Shown: positions 26,300 through 35,392, numbered from the stretch's first letter. The stretch is DNA of 59,310 nucleotides from Bacteroidota bacterium (GCA_023251455.1 JAHEYT010000052.1:1-59310); one strand, 5' to 3'. The notes: a model not told the origin generated them from the letters alone. Translations and numbers: made by a program.

Positions 26300-26370
26300 T
26301 TTCAGAAAAATACAAAATTAGTAACTGAAAAGATGAATCTCGATTCATCGATCATAAATAATCAATCAAG

Positions 26371-27252
26371 ATGATACGCGAAATTGTAAATATAGACGAA
26401 GACTTGTGCAACGGTTGTGGAGTTTGCGTTCCAAATTGCCACGAAGGCGCATTGCAAATTATAGATGGTAAAGCCAGGCTCATTAGCGAATTGATGTGTG
26501 ACGGATTGGGAGCCTGCCTTGGCCATTGCCCTGAAGGAGCGATCACCATTGAAAAACGCGAAGCCGACGAGTACGACGAAGTGGTTGTGGTGAAACAAAT
26601 CATCCCGAAAGGCAAAAACACACTGGTTGCCCATATGAAACACCTGAAAGAACACGGCGAAACCGGGTTCCTGAAACAGGCAGTTGGCTACCTGAAATTA
26701 CACGCTTCGGAAATTCCGTTCAGTGTTGATGCGGTAATTGCTGAAGTTCACAATACTAAAGTTGAATCATCGGGAGGATGCGCTTCGGGTGGTTGCCCCG
26801 GCTCGCAGGAAGTAAGTTTCGAACCCAAAAATCTGCGTTTTGCACCAATGGGAGCTGCAACCGAAGTACCTTCGGCATTGCGCCAGTGGCCGGTACAAAT
26901 GCACCTGATCAATCCGGCTGGAGCAACTTTCCAGGGAACCGACCTGCTTTTGGCAGCCGACTGTGTGGCTTTCAGCCTGGGAAATTTCCATTCCAAACAT
27001 TTGGCCGGAAAATCATTGGTGATCGCCTGCCCGAAACTCGATCAGGGCAAAGAAATATACGTCGAAAAAATCCGTCGCCTCATCGACGAAGCCCGTGTGA
27101 ATACCATTACTATTATGATGATGGAAGTTCCGTGCTGCGGAGGTTTATCGCAACTGGTTCAGATGGCAGCAGCCCAGGCAACGCGTAAAGTTCCGGTAAA
27201 AGAAATCATCGTCAGCATCAAGGGCGAAATCCTGGACGAAAGCTGGGTGTAA
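26371..27252 (+). CDS. [4Fe-4S] ferredoxin-type protein associated with Hcp
   Basis: Cytoplasmic iron-sulfur protein of 293 residues and likely electron donor to Hcp. The N-terminal ferredoxin domain has CNGCGVCVPNCHEG (a complete CX2CX2CX3C) and a second incomplete block CDGLGACLGHCPEG that lacks one usual Cys. A linker with GGCASGGCPGS adds two more Cys. The C-terminal half has WPVQMHLINPAGATFQGTDLLLAADCVAF, VIACPKLDQG and MMMEVPCCGGLSQL, giving further conserved Cys. This two-part protein commonly sits beside hcp in anaerobes. It precedes hcp by about 207 nt. Confidence 0.85.
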   Translation: MIREIVNIDEDLCNGCGVCVPNCHEGALQIIDGKARLISELMCDGLGACLGHCPEGAITIEKREADEYDEVVVVKQIIPKGKNTLVAHMKHLKEHGETGFLKQAVGYLKLHASEIPFSVDAVIAEVHNTKVESSGGCASGGCPGSQEVSFEPKNLRFAPMGAATEVPSALRQWPVQMHLINPAGATFQGTDLLLAADCVAFSLGNFHSKHLAGKSLVIACPKLDQGKEIYVEKIRRLIDEARVNTITIMMMEVPCCGGLSQLVQMAAAQATRKVPVKEIIVSIKGEILDESWV

Positions 27253-27283
27253 CCGGGTTGCGAGTTTCGGGTTACGGGTTCCA
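27253..27283. repeat. Degenerate GAGTTTCGGGTTACGGGTT intergenic repeat
   Basis: Directly after the ferredoxin stop: GGGTTGCGAGTTTCGGG then TTACGGGTTCC. A related tract is at 58271-58314. A short hairpin (CCGTTTGGCT/AGCCAACGG, about 27319-27338) follows in the same gap. Confidence 0.45.
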
Positions 27284-27459
27284 AAACATGCAATGTTGAT
27301 CAATGGAGCCATCCTTTGCCGTTTGGCTTTAGCCAACGGACATCCAACAATTATTAATCAGTATCTTATCAATTAAATTTCAAATAATTAATTGAGAATC
27401 TGGTGTGTGGCCAACCAAACAAGCCATGCACAGCCCTTCTCATTTCCAAAAAATTAGCT

Positions 27460-29136
27460 ATGGATATGTTTTGTTTTCAATGTCAGGAAGCAGCCAAAGG
27501 AATTGGTTGCACAATTAAAGGTGTGTGCGGAAAAGACAGCAATGTTTCAAACCTCCAGGACACGTTATTGTTCGTACTGAAAGGCGTTGCCGCCTTGAAT
27601 AGCGAATTGCGCAAAGCCGGAATGGCCGAACCCAAAGTAAATAAAGTGATTTTCGATGGACTGTTCAGTACCATTACCAATGCCAATTTCGATGATGTGG
27701 CTTTTGTAATCCGCATCAAGAAAACACTGAAAGTACGCGACGAATTAAAAGCCAAAGCAATTGAAGCGGGTATCAGTCTTCCAACCCACGAATCGGTAAA
27801 CTGGTCGGCCTCAACAACCCAAGAATTCGAAGCCAAAGCCGCTGAAGTGGGTATCCTGAGCGAAAAGAACGAAGACATTCGCTCGTTGAAAGAGCTGATT
27901 ATTTACGGTTTGAAAGGTTTGGCTGCTTATGCTGAACATGCTTACAACCTGAACCACGAAAACGAGGAAGTATTTGCCTTTCTGGAACGCGCTCTGGCTG
28001 CTACAACTCAGGATTTATCAGCCGACGAACTGGTTGCGCTGACTCTCGAGACCGGAAAATTTGGTGTCGATGTAATGGCTCTTCTTGATAAAGCCAACAC
28101 TACCAGCTACGGAAATCCGGAAATGACCAAAGTAAACATTGGAGTTCGTAAAAATCCGGCTATCCTGATTTCGGGTCATGATTTGCGCGATTTGGAAGAC
28201 CTTTTAGTTCAGACCGAAGGAACCGGAGTGGATGTTTACACCCACAGCGAGATGCTTCCGGCCAACTATTATCCGGCTTTCAAAAAATACAAACATTTGG
28301 CAGGTAACTACGGAAACGCGTGGTGGAAACAAAAAGAAGAATTCGAAAGCTTTAATGGTCCGATCCTTTTCACCACCAACTGTATTGTTCCTCCAATGGA
28401 AAAAGCTGATTACCGCGACCGCATTTATACCACCGGAGCAAGCGGATTGCCGGGCGCAGTGCATTTTCCAGACCGCAAACCGGGACAGCGCAAAGATTTC
28501 CACGCGATTATCGAACATGCTAAAATCTGTGGTGCACCAACCGAAATCGAAACAGGCGAAATTATTGGAGGTTTCGCTCACAACCAGGTATTCGAATTGG
28601 CCGGACCAATTGTTGAAGCCGTTAAAACCGGAGCAATCCGCAAATTTTTTGTAATGGCTGGTTGCGATGGTCGCATGAAAGAACGCGATTATTATACCCA
28701 ATTTGCCGAAAAACTACCAACCGATACGGTTATCTTGACAGCAGGTTGCGCCAAGTACCGCTACAATAAATTGCCTTTAGGCGACATCAATGGTATTCCG
28801 CGCGTGATCGATGCCGGACAGTGCAACGACTCCTATTCACTGGCAGTGGTAGCCTTAAAGCTGAAAGAAATTTTTGAGTTGGAAGATATCAACGATTTGC
28901 CAATTGCCTACAACATTGCATGGTACGAACAAAAAGCGGTAATTGTTTTGCTGGCTTTGCTTTACCTGGGCGTGAAAAACATCCATCTCGGGCCAACATT
29001 ACCTGCATTCCTGTCGCCAAACGTGGTCAATGTTTTGGTGCAGAACTTTGGAATTGCCGGAATACAGTCGGTTGACGAAGATTTGAAACTGTTCCTTCAG
29101 ACCGAAAAAGAACTGGAAGAAGAATTTGAGAAATAA
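27460..29136 (+). CDS. hcp: Hybrid-cluster protein Hcp (hydroxylamine reductase / NO-stress enzyme)
   Basis: Iron-sulfur-oxygen hybrid cluster enzyme that reduces hydroxylamine in vitro and acts as an NO reductase or protector in anaerobes. Start taken at ATG 27460 ([10 protein letters not shown]); an upstream frame start at 27403 adds non-conserved residues. It has 558 residues. The N-terminal cluster ligands Cys5, Cys8, Cys17 and Cys23 (CX2CX8CX5C) mark the class I type. Hybrid-cluster regions seen are [46 protein letters not shown] and [13 protein letters not shown]. It is followed by a strong terminator. Likely activated with the ferredoxin by the divergent Crp/Fnr regulator. Confidence 0.96.
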   Translation: MDMFCFQCQEAAKGIGCTIKGVCGKDSNVSNLQDTLLFVLKGVAALNSELRKAGMAEPKVNKVIFDGLFSTITNANFDDVAFVIRIKKTLKVRDELKAKAIEAGISLPTHESVNWSASTTQEFEAKAAEVGILSEKNEDIRSLKELIIYGLKGLAAYAEHAYNLNHENEEVFAFLERALAATTQDLSADELVALTLETGKFGVDVMALLDKANTTSYGNPEMTKVNIGVRKNPAILISGHDLRDLEDLLVQTEGTGVDVYTHSEMLPANYYPAFKKYKHLAGNYGNAWWKQKEEFESFNGPILFTTNCIVPPMEKADYRDRIYTTGASGLPGAVHFPDRKPGQRKDFHAIIEHAKICGAPTEIETGEIIGGFAHNQVFELAGPIVEAVKTGAIRKFFVMAGCDGRMKERDYYTQFAEKLPTDTVILTAGCAKYRYNKLPLGDINGIPRVIDAGQCNDSYSLAVVALKLKEIFELEDINDLPIAYNIAWYEQKAVIVLLALLYLGVKNIHLGPTLPAFLSPNVVNVLVQNFGIAGIQSVDEDLKLFLQTEKELEEEFEK

Positions 29137-29160
29137 GACTTAGTTGATTGTTTTAAATTG

Positions 29161-29193
29161 AAAACCTCCCGATCAAATGATCGGGAGGTTTTT
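29161..29193 (+). terminator. Rho-independent terminator after hcp
   Basis: AAAACCTCCCGATCA (29161-29175) pairs perfectly with TGATCGGGAGGTTTT (29178-29192), ending in a T-run. A-tract and T-tract are symmetric, so it can act in both directions. Confidence 0.9.
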
Positions 29194-29202
29194 GCGTTTT
29201 AC

Positions 29203-29252
29203 CAATTACCAATACTCAATTACTTTTTTCAATAATTGAGTATTGGTAATTG
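29203..29252. repeat. Perfect 20-bp inverted repeat
   Basis: Left arm 29203-29222 (CAATTACCAATACTCAATTA) and right arm 29233-29252 are exact reverse complements, with a 10-nt loop (cttttttcaa). It lies 10 nt after the hcp terminator and has no T-run of its own. Confidence 0.9.
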
Positions 29253-29450
29253 AAATACAATAATTGCATTTGTTTAAATATGGCAAATGCAAACAGTCAA
29301 TTGTCCTTTCAATACGAGTGGTTATGTCTAGGAAGAAGAGAAAGAAATAAAATCGTGGCTATCTTAGCTCTTATTCACCCAATCGCCTTTAGCAATTCAT
29401 TTTAACCTCAATTAGTTTGTCAAAATAATTGCCCTAATCAAAACGAAGAT

Positions 29451-29606
29451 TTAAGCACTTTTTGCCTCCTGTGAGTTAAGCGCGGTCGATTGGCTAATCT
29501 GATATCTACGTTCCACTTCTTCAAGGTACACAAGAATCTTACTGATTAGTGGATCGGCATCGAAATTAGCCTTTGCAGCGTCAATTTGTGTGTTCTCGGA
29601 TTGCAT
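29451..29606 (-). CDS. Candidate 51-residue small protein
   Basis: ATG 29606 to TAA 29451 on the minus strand, 51 residues beginning MQSENTQIDAAKANF, then DPLISKILVYLEEVERRY and QISQSTALNSQ. Composition is soluble, charged and helical, with normal codons for this genome. It is alone between hcp and the 30 kb genes. No family recognised, no signal peptide and no clear promoter. It may be a genuine small ORF or chance. Confidence 0.4.
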   Translation of the reverse strand: MQSENTQIDAAKANFDADPLISKILVYLEEVERRYQISQSTALNSQEAKSA

Positions 29607-29938
29607 AATAATTGTAACTATTTAAATTTTGATTAAAGATTTGCGGTAATACAACCGAAAATCTATTTACCCTACCCTATCTTGAAATTTTTTTCCCTGA
29701 AAACTCATTTTTTCTAGTCAGACTTTCTGAAGATTCATTAATTAGGCTTCTCGCAGGCTATATTTCCTTAAAAAATAAACATCAAAACCAACATTTTTAA
29801 ATTATTTCTTATTCCAACAGAGTTTTTATTTTCCGCTATCAATTTATTAAATACTGAATTTCAATAGATTAAAAAATATATTCAAGAAAATTGAAATATT
29901 TCAGTACTTTGTGTTGCATAGTTCCATTTTAAATTCGT
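29607..29938. other. A/T-rich gene-free stretch
   Basis: Very A/T-rich; no ORF, stable hairpin or repeat that I can support. It probably holds promoter sequences for the small ORF on the left and the genes on the right. Confidence 0.4.
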
Positions 29939-30133
29939 ATGTTTGTAAAGCCAATAACAATGTAAGAGAAGGTAGAAGTTTTAAAAGAGTTCCTTAGATC
30001 TGTAACGAAACTGAAAACCCAACGTCTTACCGTCAAAGAAAACAAGAAAACAGCATCAGAAAACAAGAAAACGTGTTCGGAAAACAAAAACAGAAAACAG
30101 AAACAAGCTAACAACCAAATCTCAAAGCCATGA
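29939..30133 (+). pseudogene. Small Lys-rich ORF with a stop right after an internal ATG
   Basis: Frame from ATG 29939 reads MFVKPITM, then TAA (29963-29965), then stays open for 55 codons (EKVEVLKEFLRSVTKLKTQR..., Lys/Asn/Glu-rich) to TGA 30131-30133. That stop overlaps the ATG of the next gene (ATGA). The part after the stop looks protein-like and has no ATG, GTG or TTG of its own. It could be a recently broken small gene that was translationally coupled to the secreted protein, or chance openness of an A-rich leader. The A-rich stretch 30037-30072 contains two AGAAAACAAGAAAAC copies 21 bp apart. Confidence 0.35.
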
Positions 30134-30498
30134 GAACAACAAACAACGTTCAGAAAACAGAAAACAAGCAAATTAAAAAAACAATCAGCAAAACACTCGC
30201 CATCGTTCTTAGTTTGGTATTGATTAGTTTTACGGTAAGTGCCCAGGGATTCTGGAAGCAAATACTTACAAACAATACCTATGGGAAGATGGCCGAGTTA
30301 ATGGTTGTGCAGAAAAATGCAGATGATCAGCTCTTGAATGCAAACGCTCATTCTTCAGAAACCAGGATAGCAAAGCCAGTTATCCAATCAGAAACAGCAC
30401 AAGAAATGACTTTTGAAAACTACTTCGGTTCACAATGGATTACCAATCAGAATGTGATGAAAGCACCGGCTCAACCAGTTTGGAGATTGGATGAATAA
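30130..30498 (+). CDS. Small secreted protein, function unknown
   Basis: Protein of 122 residues with a late signal peptide: a polar, Lys-rich first 20 residues, then LAIVLSLVLISFTVSAQ (cleavage near residue 39). The mature 80 residues include GFWKQILTNNTYGKMAELMVVQKNADDQLL and a Trp-containing C-terminus (PVWRLDE). No family recognised. It lies 52 nt before the PadR gene and may be in the same transcript. Confidence 0.6.
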   Translation: MRTTNNVQKTENKQIKKTISKTLAIVLSLVLISFTVSAQGFWKQILTNNTYGKMAELMVVQKNADDQLLNANAHSSETRIAKPVIQSETAQEMTFENYFGSQWITNQNVMKAPAQPVWRLDE

Positions 30499-30536
30499 AT
30501 CTGTGATAATTAGGAGAGACTATTAAAATGAAATTT

Positions 30537-30544
30537 AAGGAGGA
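30537..30544 (+). promoter_or_regulatory. Strong Shine-Dalgarno before padR-like gene
   Basis: AAGGAGGA ends 6 nt before ATG 30551. A full SD is uncommon in Bacteroidota, whose genes usually lack one; it fixes this start firmly. Confidence 0.7.
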
Positions 30545-30550
30545 AAAACA

Positions 30551-30880
30551 ATGGATTTAAACAATACAAAAGCTCAAATGCGCAAGGGCGTTCTCGAATA
30601 CTGCATCCTGTTGGTAATCGATGGTAAACCTTTGTATGCAAGCGATATCATTGAAGAATTGAAAAACTCGAAGATGATCGTTGTTGAAGGAACTTTATAC
30701 CCCCTACTCACCCGTTTGAAAAATGACGGATTACTGGCTTATAAATGGGAAGAATCGACTCAGGGGCCACCGCGTAAGTACTACGAACTGACTGAAGAAG
30801 GGCGTTTTTTCCTAAACGAGATGGGCGCTTCGTGGGATGAGTTAGTCGAGGCAGTGCGAATGATTAAAGAACATAAATAG
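30551..30880 (+). CDS. PadR family transcriptional regulator
   Basis: Winged-helix regulator of 109 residues. The start motif is MRKGVLEYCILLVIDGKPLYASDIIEEL. The recognition helix region is VVEGTLYPLLTRLKNDGLL, the wing GPPRKYYELTEEG, and a short C-terminal dimer helix ends MIKEHK. PadR proteins of this short kind repress neighbouring membrane-protein operons and often sense lipophilic compounds. It precedes the PspC membrane protein by 46 nt, a frequent Bacteroidota pairing, so envelope stress control is likely. Confidence 0.9.
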   Translation: MDLNNTKAQMRKGVLEYCILLVIDGKPLYASDIIEELKNSKMIVVEGTLYPLLTRLKNDGLLAYKWEESTQGPPRKYYELTEEGRFFLNEMGASWDELVEAVRMIKEHK

Positions 30881-30926
30881 GTTCATTTCAGTATAAATCA
30901 AGCAAAACGGAAAAACCTCAGAAAAG

Positions 30927-32558
30927 ATGAAAAAGACATTTACAATAAACATAAGTGGAAGTATCTTCCATATCGACGATGACGCTTTCGAGAAACTCCA
31001 GAAATATCTGCACATGCTGAACAAGCATTTCGGTCCAGCTATCGAAGGTCAGGAAATACTTCAGGATATTGAGGCTCGCATCGCTGAATTGTTCCTCGAA
31101 AAAACAAACAATAAAGTTGAAGTAATTACCGATTTCATGGTTGATGAAGTGATTGCCCGTATGGGTAAACCTGAAGACTTTATGGAAGCGGGAGAAGAAG
31201 AGTCGGAAAAAGCTGCGACAGAAACGGCCTCGCAAGAAAGCGAACCAAAAATCAGACGTCGGCTGTATCGCGATGGAGACAGTCGTGTTCTTGGAGGTGT
31301 TTGTTCTGGCATGGCTGCCTATTTTAACATCGATGTGGTAATGATGAGAGTAATCTTCTTTTTACTGTTTTTCCTGATCGGACCATTTAACCTGTTGTTG
31401 TATTTTATCCTCTGGATTGTTGTACCTAAAGCAAAAACTACAGCCCAGCGGCTTGAAATGCGTGGGAAAGAGGCCACTATCTCGAACATTGAGAAGTCGA
31501 TTAAGGAAGAAATGACCGAAGTTGGCGAAACCTACAACAAGTTTGCAAATGCAAAAAACGAAAAAGGAGTATCGCGTATCGATAGTTTTGGCGAAGTCGT
31601 TGGCAGTGTGTTACGTGTGGTATTGCGTGTTATCGTTCTGTTATTTGGAGCAGCCCTCATCATCGGTGGAATTGCCAGTTTGATTGGGTTCATAACCACA
31701 ATGGCAGTTGGACATTCGTTTTTGAATGGTGGCCCATGGAACTTTGGATGGGATTCAAATGTTGATATGGCGGCTTTACTCAACAATTTTGTTAGTCCCG
31801 GAGCCTATACCATTTCATTGATTGCGATTTCAATTCTGGTCGGAATTCCGATTTTACTCATACTTTTTATCGGGACAAAGTTGTTGTTCAGATACAAAAC
31901 CAATAACCGGATGATTGGCCTGGGAACATTCGGATTGTGGCTTGCTGCTTTGATCGCTTTGATTGTAGTAAGTGTAAATCAGGTTGGTAATTTCGGGAAA
32001 CAAACCAGCCAGACTGTTACCCAAAAGGTGGACTGCGCCCAATGTAAAACCTTATATCTGGAAACCGCTGATGATCTATACGAATCGTTGATTGACGACG
32101 AAATTTCGCTCGACCGCATGAAAGTTGCGATGGTAAACGGCAAGGAAAAATTACTGGGGCATCCACGATTTACGATCGAAAAAAGCAGTACCGGCGAATA
32201 TTTGCTTCTGATTAAAAAACAATCGAGAGGCAGCAGCACAGTTGACGCTCAAAAAAATGTAGAAGAAATTGTGTACAATTTTGCCCAGAAAGATTCAACC
32301 CTAAATTTCGATCCATATTATTTACTGAAAGAGAATGCCAGATGGCGAGACCAAGAGGTTTATTTAACCCTGAAAGTTCCGGAAGGGAAATCGGTATACC
32401 TGAATGAAAAAATGAAAAACATCATTAACGATATCCAAAATACCGAAAATATGTGGGACGGCGATATGGTAGGCAAAACCTGGACAATGACAGCCGATGG
32501 ATTGGCTCTGAAGAAAGAAGTGGTTTTGCCAGTCGAAAAGGGAAATATCAAAAAGTAA
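30927..32558 (+). CDS. PspC domain membrane protein
   Basis: Envelope protein of 543 residues. A cytoplasmic N-terminal domain (1-95, ITISGSIF-like start then ILQDIEARIAELFLEK...MVDEVIARMGKPEDF) is followed by a PspC domain (about 110-170, RRLYRDGDSRVLGGVCSGMAAYFNIDVVMMR then a long hydrophobic pair). At least three further membrane helices lie at about 230-260, 290-320 and 330-350. A C-terminal soluble part (about 365-543) follows, probably a periplasmic beta-rich domain with one CAQC motif. Role in envelope stress inferred from PspC and PadR context. Confidence 0.85.
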   Translation: MKKTFTINISGSIFHIDDDAFEKLQKYLHMLNKHFGPAIEGQEILQDIEARIAELFLEKTNNKVEVITDFMVDEVIARMGKPEDFMEAGEEESEKAATETASQESEPKIRRRLYRDGDSRVLGGVCSGMAAYFNIDVVMMRVIFFLLFFLIGPFNLLLYFILWIVVPKAKTTAQRLEMRGKEATISNIEKSIKEEMTEVGETYNKFANAKNEKGVSRIDSFGEVVGSVLRVVLRVIVLLFGAALIIGGIASLIGFITTMAVGHSFLNGGPWNFGWDSNVDMAALLNNFVSPGAYTISLIAISILVGIPILLILFIGTKLLFRYKTNNRMIGLGTFGLWLAALIALIVVSVNQVGNFGKQTSQTVTQKVDCAQCKTLYLETADDLYESLIDDEISLDRMKVAMVNGKEKLLGHPRFTIEKSSTGEYLLLIKKQSRGSSTVDAQKNVEEIVYNFAQKDSTLNFDPYYLLKENARWRDQEVYLTLKVPEGKSVYLNEKMKNIINDIQNTENMWDGDMVGKTWTMTADGLALKKEVVLPVEKGNIKK

Positions 32559-32574
32559 AATCACTTAAAATAGC

Positions 32575-32606
32575 AAAAAAGGCTGCCCGGTTGGGCAGCC
32601 TTTTTT
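32575..32606. terminator. Bidirectional terminator between convergent genes
   Basis: AAAAAAGGCTGCCC (32575-32588) pairs perfectly with GGGCAGCCTTTTTT (32593-32606), 4-nt loop. It serves both the PspC gene and the histidine kinase gene. Confidence 0.92.
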
Positions 32607-32620
32607 GCTGAAATCCATTT

Positions 32621-33970
32621 CTAAAAAATCATCGAAAAAACAGTCTCTTTTCCGGGAATGGAACGCACCTGAAGACTGCCGCCATGCAAACGCATAATCT
32701 GACGCGAGAGGCTGAGCCCAATTCCGGAGCCATTTTCGCGTGTAGTAAAAAACGGAACAAACACCTGTTCCATAATTTCATCAGGTATTCCGGGACCATT
32801 GTCGGCAACAGTTATTTCAGGCCGATTATTTCCAGCCACTTTTACGATTATCCTGATTACTCCATCAGTCTTACCATTCAAGGCTTCCAGCGCATTCTTC
32901 AGCAGGTTGAGCAGTACCTGCGAAATCAGGTTTTCGTCGGCAAAAAGTTCCATTTCCGGAGGATTTACCGCGATTGCCAGCTTAACCTTGTCGTTGTTTT
33001 CAAACGACGAATACAGCACTCTCATGCGGTTAACCAGCTCTTCAGCCCTGAATACCTTTTTATCCGGCTTAGGCAATCGGGTCAGCTTCCGGTACGACTC
33101 AACAAACTGAATTAATCCGTTACCCTGTTCGCCAATTACACTTAACCCATGAGCGGTAGTGCTAATGGTCTTTTCGTCGATCTGCTCCCGAAGTACAAGT
33201 TTTCCGTCGATGGTAAAAAGCTTGCTCAGGCTTTCCGATAGCGAAGTGATCGGCGCTATCGAATTCATGATTTCGTGCATCAAAACACGGATCAGCTTCA
33301 TCCAGGAATCAAGCTCTTTTTCGTCGAGTTCGTTCCGTATATCCTGAACTGACAGCAACAGTAATTCGTCGGCCTGCATTTTAAACGAAGTAGCCTTCAA
33401 TGATAATTCAATAGTGCCGCGTTCGCTGGTCACCGAAACAAGTTTTTGCTCAAAGGGTTTAATTTGCTGTACCGCTTGAAAAAGTCCATGGCTGATGCGA
33501 TCCAATTGATTAATATGGGTAAGCACATCGAGCCCAAGCATCCGTTTTACTGCTGAGTTGGCGTGAAGTACAAATCCTTTGGAATTGCAGGTAATAATAC
33601 CCGTCCCCACGTTTTCAAGTATCGTCTGAAAATACTGTTCGCGTTGCTGATTCTCTATTTTGAGTTGTTTGATCTGTTCGTTGATCTTGTTTAATCCTTC
33701 ATACAATTCGCGTATGGGTTTGCCCGAAATCTGACTTGGAAAAATCAAGGTTGAATCGTTATTCTGTATAGATTCCAGAAAATAACTCATTTTTCGGTTG
33801 GTAGTATTCAGGAGCCGGATTAGGTTAAAAACAATGGGAATGATAACCAGCACACAAATACCGGCCAGAAAATTATACCCTGAAGCAACAACAAAACCTG
33901 CACCCAATGCCGCGATTACCAGCAATACAACCCGTAAAATAATCTGAACATAGAAGTTTCGGCTGATCAT
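32621..33970 (-). CDS. Sensor histidine kinase, NtrY/AtoS-like
   Basis: Membrane sensor kinase of 449 residues, partner of the NtrC-type regulator whose stop it overlaps by 4 nt. Two N-terminal helices (about 9-30 and 33-52) have almost no periplasmic loop, so it probably senses an intramembrane or cytoplasmic signal. A PAS-like domain (about 111-215, FQTILENVGTGIITCNSKGFVLHANSAVKRMLG) is followed by the phospho-acceptor His232 in LMHEIMNSIAPI, N-box QVLLNLLKNALEAL, G1 VADNGPGIP and G2 GSGIGLSLSRQIM. A member of the HPK4-like group usual for sigma-54 systems. Confidence 0.92.
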   Translation of the reverse strand: MISRNFYVQIILRVVLLVIAALGAGFVVASGYNFLAGICVLVIIPIVFNLIRLLNTTNRKMSYFLESIQNNDSTLIFPSQISGKPIRELYEGLNKINEQIKQLKIENQQREQYFQTILENVGTGIITCNSKGFVLHANSAVKRMLGLDVLTHINQLDRISHGLFQAVQQIKPFEQKLVSVTSERGTIELSLKATSFKMQADELLLLSVQDIRNELDEKELDSWMKLIRVLMHEIMNSIAPITSLSESLSKLFTIDGKLVLREQIDEKTISTTAHGLSVIGEQGNGLIQFVESYRKLTRLPKPDKKVFRAEELVNRMRVLYSSFENNDKVKLAIAVNPPEMELFADENLISQVLLNLLKNALEALNGKTDGVIRIIVKVAGNNRPEITVADNGPGIPDEIMEQVFVPFFTTRENGSGIGLSLSRQIMRLHGGSLQVRSIPGKETVFSMIF

Positions 33971-35331
33971 TGTCCTGATTTTTTGATTTTGTTATAAAGC
34001 GTTTGTCGTGTAATGCCAAGCTGCTCGGCTGCGGCGCTAAGGTTTCCATTGTTCTTTTCGATGGCGAGATTGATCATCCGCCGTTCCATTTCTTCGAGTG
34101 TCATCTCGGGAGTAATATTTTTTCCTGAAACGACTGGCCTCATAAAGAAATCTTCAGGTTTTAACACATGGTTATCGCTCAGGATAACCGCTTTTTCGAT
34201 GGTGTGCTGCAATTCGCGAATATTTCCGGGCCACGAATATCCGAGCAACTTGTCCTGAGCCTGCTGATTGATTTTCAAGTTTGGCTTGTTATATTTCGAG
34301 GCATACTTTTTCAGGAAAAAATCGGCAAGTACCAACACATCGGTTCCTCGTTCGCGCAAAGGCGGAACCTCAATTTGTATGGTATTAATCCGATAGAGCA
34401 AATCTTCGCGGAAAAGTCCTTCGTGAACCATGCTTTCCAGGTTCTTATTGGTGGCGCAAATCAGGCGGATATCAACCGGAACGGTTTGATTGGAGCCAAT
34501 GCGCGAAATCTGCCGGTTCTGTATGGCTGCCAATAATTTAGCCTGAAGATGAAACGAAAGATTGCCAATTTCATCCAGAAACAGGCTGCCTTTGTCGGCC
34601 ACCTCAAATTTTCCGGGGCGACTTTCGCGGGCATCGGTAAAAGCGCCCTTCACATGCCCAAAAAGCTCACTTTCGAACAAAGTTTCGGTAATGGCGCCCA
34701 TATCAACACTCACCAAGATTTCGCTCGAACGACCCGATAAGCGGTGAATTTCCTGGGCAATCAATTCTTTCCCGGTGCCGTTCTCGCCCGTAATCAGCAC
34801 ATTGGCTTCAGTTTTTGCAACTTTCCGAACAAGGTTCAGCACATTCATCAACTGTGGCGACGAACCCACAATATATTTCTGCTCGCGGTTGATTTCGCTT
34901 TTCAAGCCTTTCTCCTTTTCTTTCAGTTGGCTCACCTCTTTTTTCGACAAATTGAGCTGAAGAGCCGATTTCAAAGTTGCCAGTAATTTGGCATTGTCCC
35001 ACGGTTTCAGCACAAAATCGGTAGCCCCGGCTTTCAATGCTTTTACAGTCAGTTCAACATCGCCATAGGCCGTAATCATAACCACCGAAATCTCCGGGTT
35101 GGTTTCTTTGATCCGTGTCAGCCAGTAAATGCCTTCGTTTCCGGTGTTGATTCCAGCTTTGAAATTCATGTCCAGAATCGCCAGGTTGTATTCATTCCGG
35201 CGCAATTCCGAAGGAATCAGATTCGGATCAGACAGCGTTGTTATGTATTGAAATTCGGGAGAGAGAAGTATCTCCAGTGCACTTAAAATGCTTTTGTTGT
35301 CGTCAACAATCAGGACGTTCCCTTTGGCCAT
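33967..35331 (-). CDS. Sigma-54-dependent response regulator (NtrC/AtoC family)
   Basis: Enhancer-binding activator of 454 residues. The receiver domain has VDD (9-11) and phospho-acceptor Asp54 (LAILDMNF). The AAA+ domain has Walker A GENGTGKE, the sigma-54 contact loop as GAFTDA in place of GAFTGA, Walker B GSLFLDEIGNL, and an arginine-finger region FREDLLYRINTIQIEVPPLRER. The Fis-type helix-turn-helix at the C-terminus is NLSAAAEQLGITRQTLYNKIKK. It is divergent from the TolC-HlyD-ABC cluster, with a sigma-54 promoter and palindrome between them, so it most likely activates that cluster. Confidence 0.94.
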   Translation of the reverse strand: MAKGNVLIVDDNKSILSALEILLSPEFQYITTLSDPNLIPSELRRNEYNLAILDMNFKAGINTGNEGIYWLTRIKETNPEISVVMITAYGDVELTVKALKAGATDFVLKPWDNAKLLATLKSALQLNLSKKEVSQLKEKEKGLKSEINREQKYIVGSSPQLMNVLNLVRKVAKTEANVLITGENGTGKELIAQEIHRLSGRSSEILVSVDMGAITETLFESELFGHVKGAFTDARESRPGKFEVADKGSLFLDEIGNLSFHLQAKLLAAIQNRQISRIGSNQTVPVDIRLICATNKNLESMVHEGLFREDLLYRINTIQIEVPPLRERGTDVLVLADFFLKKYASKYNKPNLKINQQAQDKLLGYSWPGNIRELQHTIEKAVILSDNHVLKPEDFFMRPVVSGKNITPEMTLEEMERRMINLAIEKNNGNLSAAAEQLGITRQTLYNKIKKSGQ

Positions 35332-35339
35332 TTTTTATT

Positions 35340-35370
35340 CAAAGATAAAAGTCGGTTCAGAGGAAGTCAA
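35340..35370 (-). promoter_or_regulatory. Promoter of the two-component operon, nearly leaderless
   Basis: Minus strand: TTG (35370-35368), a 20-nt spacer, TATCTTTG (35347-35340). The implied transcript start is only a few nt before ATG 35331. Confidence 0.6.
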
Positions 35371-35375
35371 CTGAT

Positions 35376-35392
35376 TGTAAAAATATTTTACA
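35376..35392. promoter_or_regulatory. Candidate enhancer palindrome (UAS) for the NtrC-type regulator
   Basis: TGTAAAA-ATA-TTTTACA, perfect 7-bp arms. It sits about 76 bp upstream of the sigma-54 promoter and 6 bp upstream of the regulator's own -33 element, so it could serve both activation and autoregulation. Confidence 0.55.

Noticed and set aside
29280..29405. 41-residue plus-strand frame (MANANSQLSF...)
   Set aside because: Too short, no start context, no recognisable feature; could be chance in A/T-rich DNA.
29929..30261. 110-residue Phe/Leu-rich frame on the minus strand
   Set aside because: It is the reverse of the A-rich leader and signal-peptide region of the plus-strand gene at 30130; composition is an artefact.
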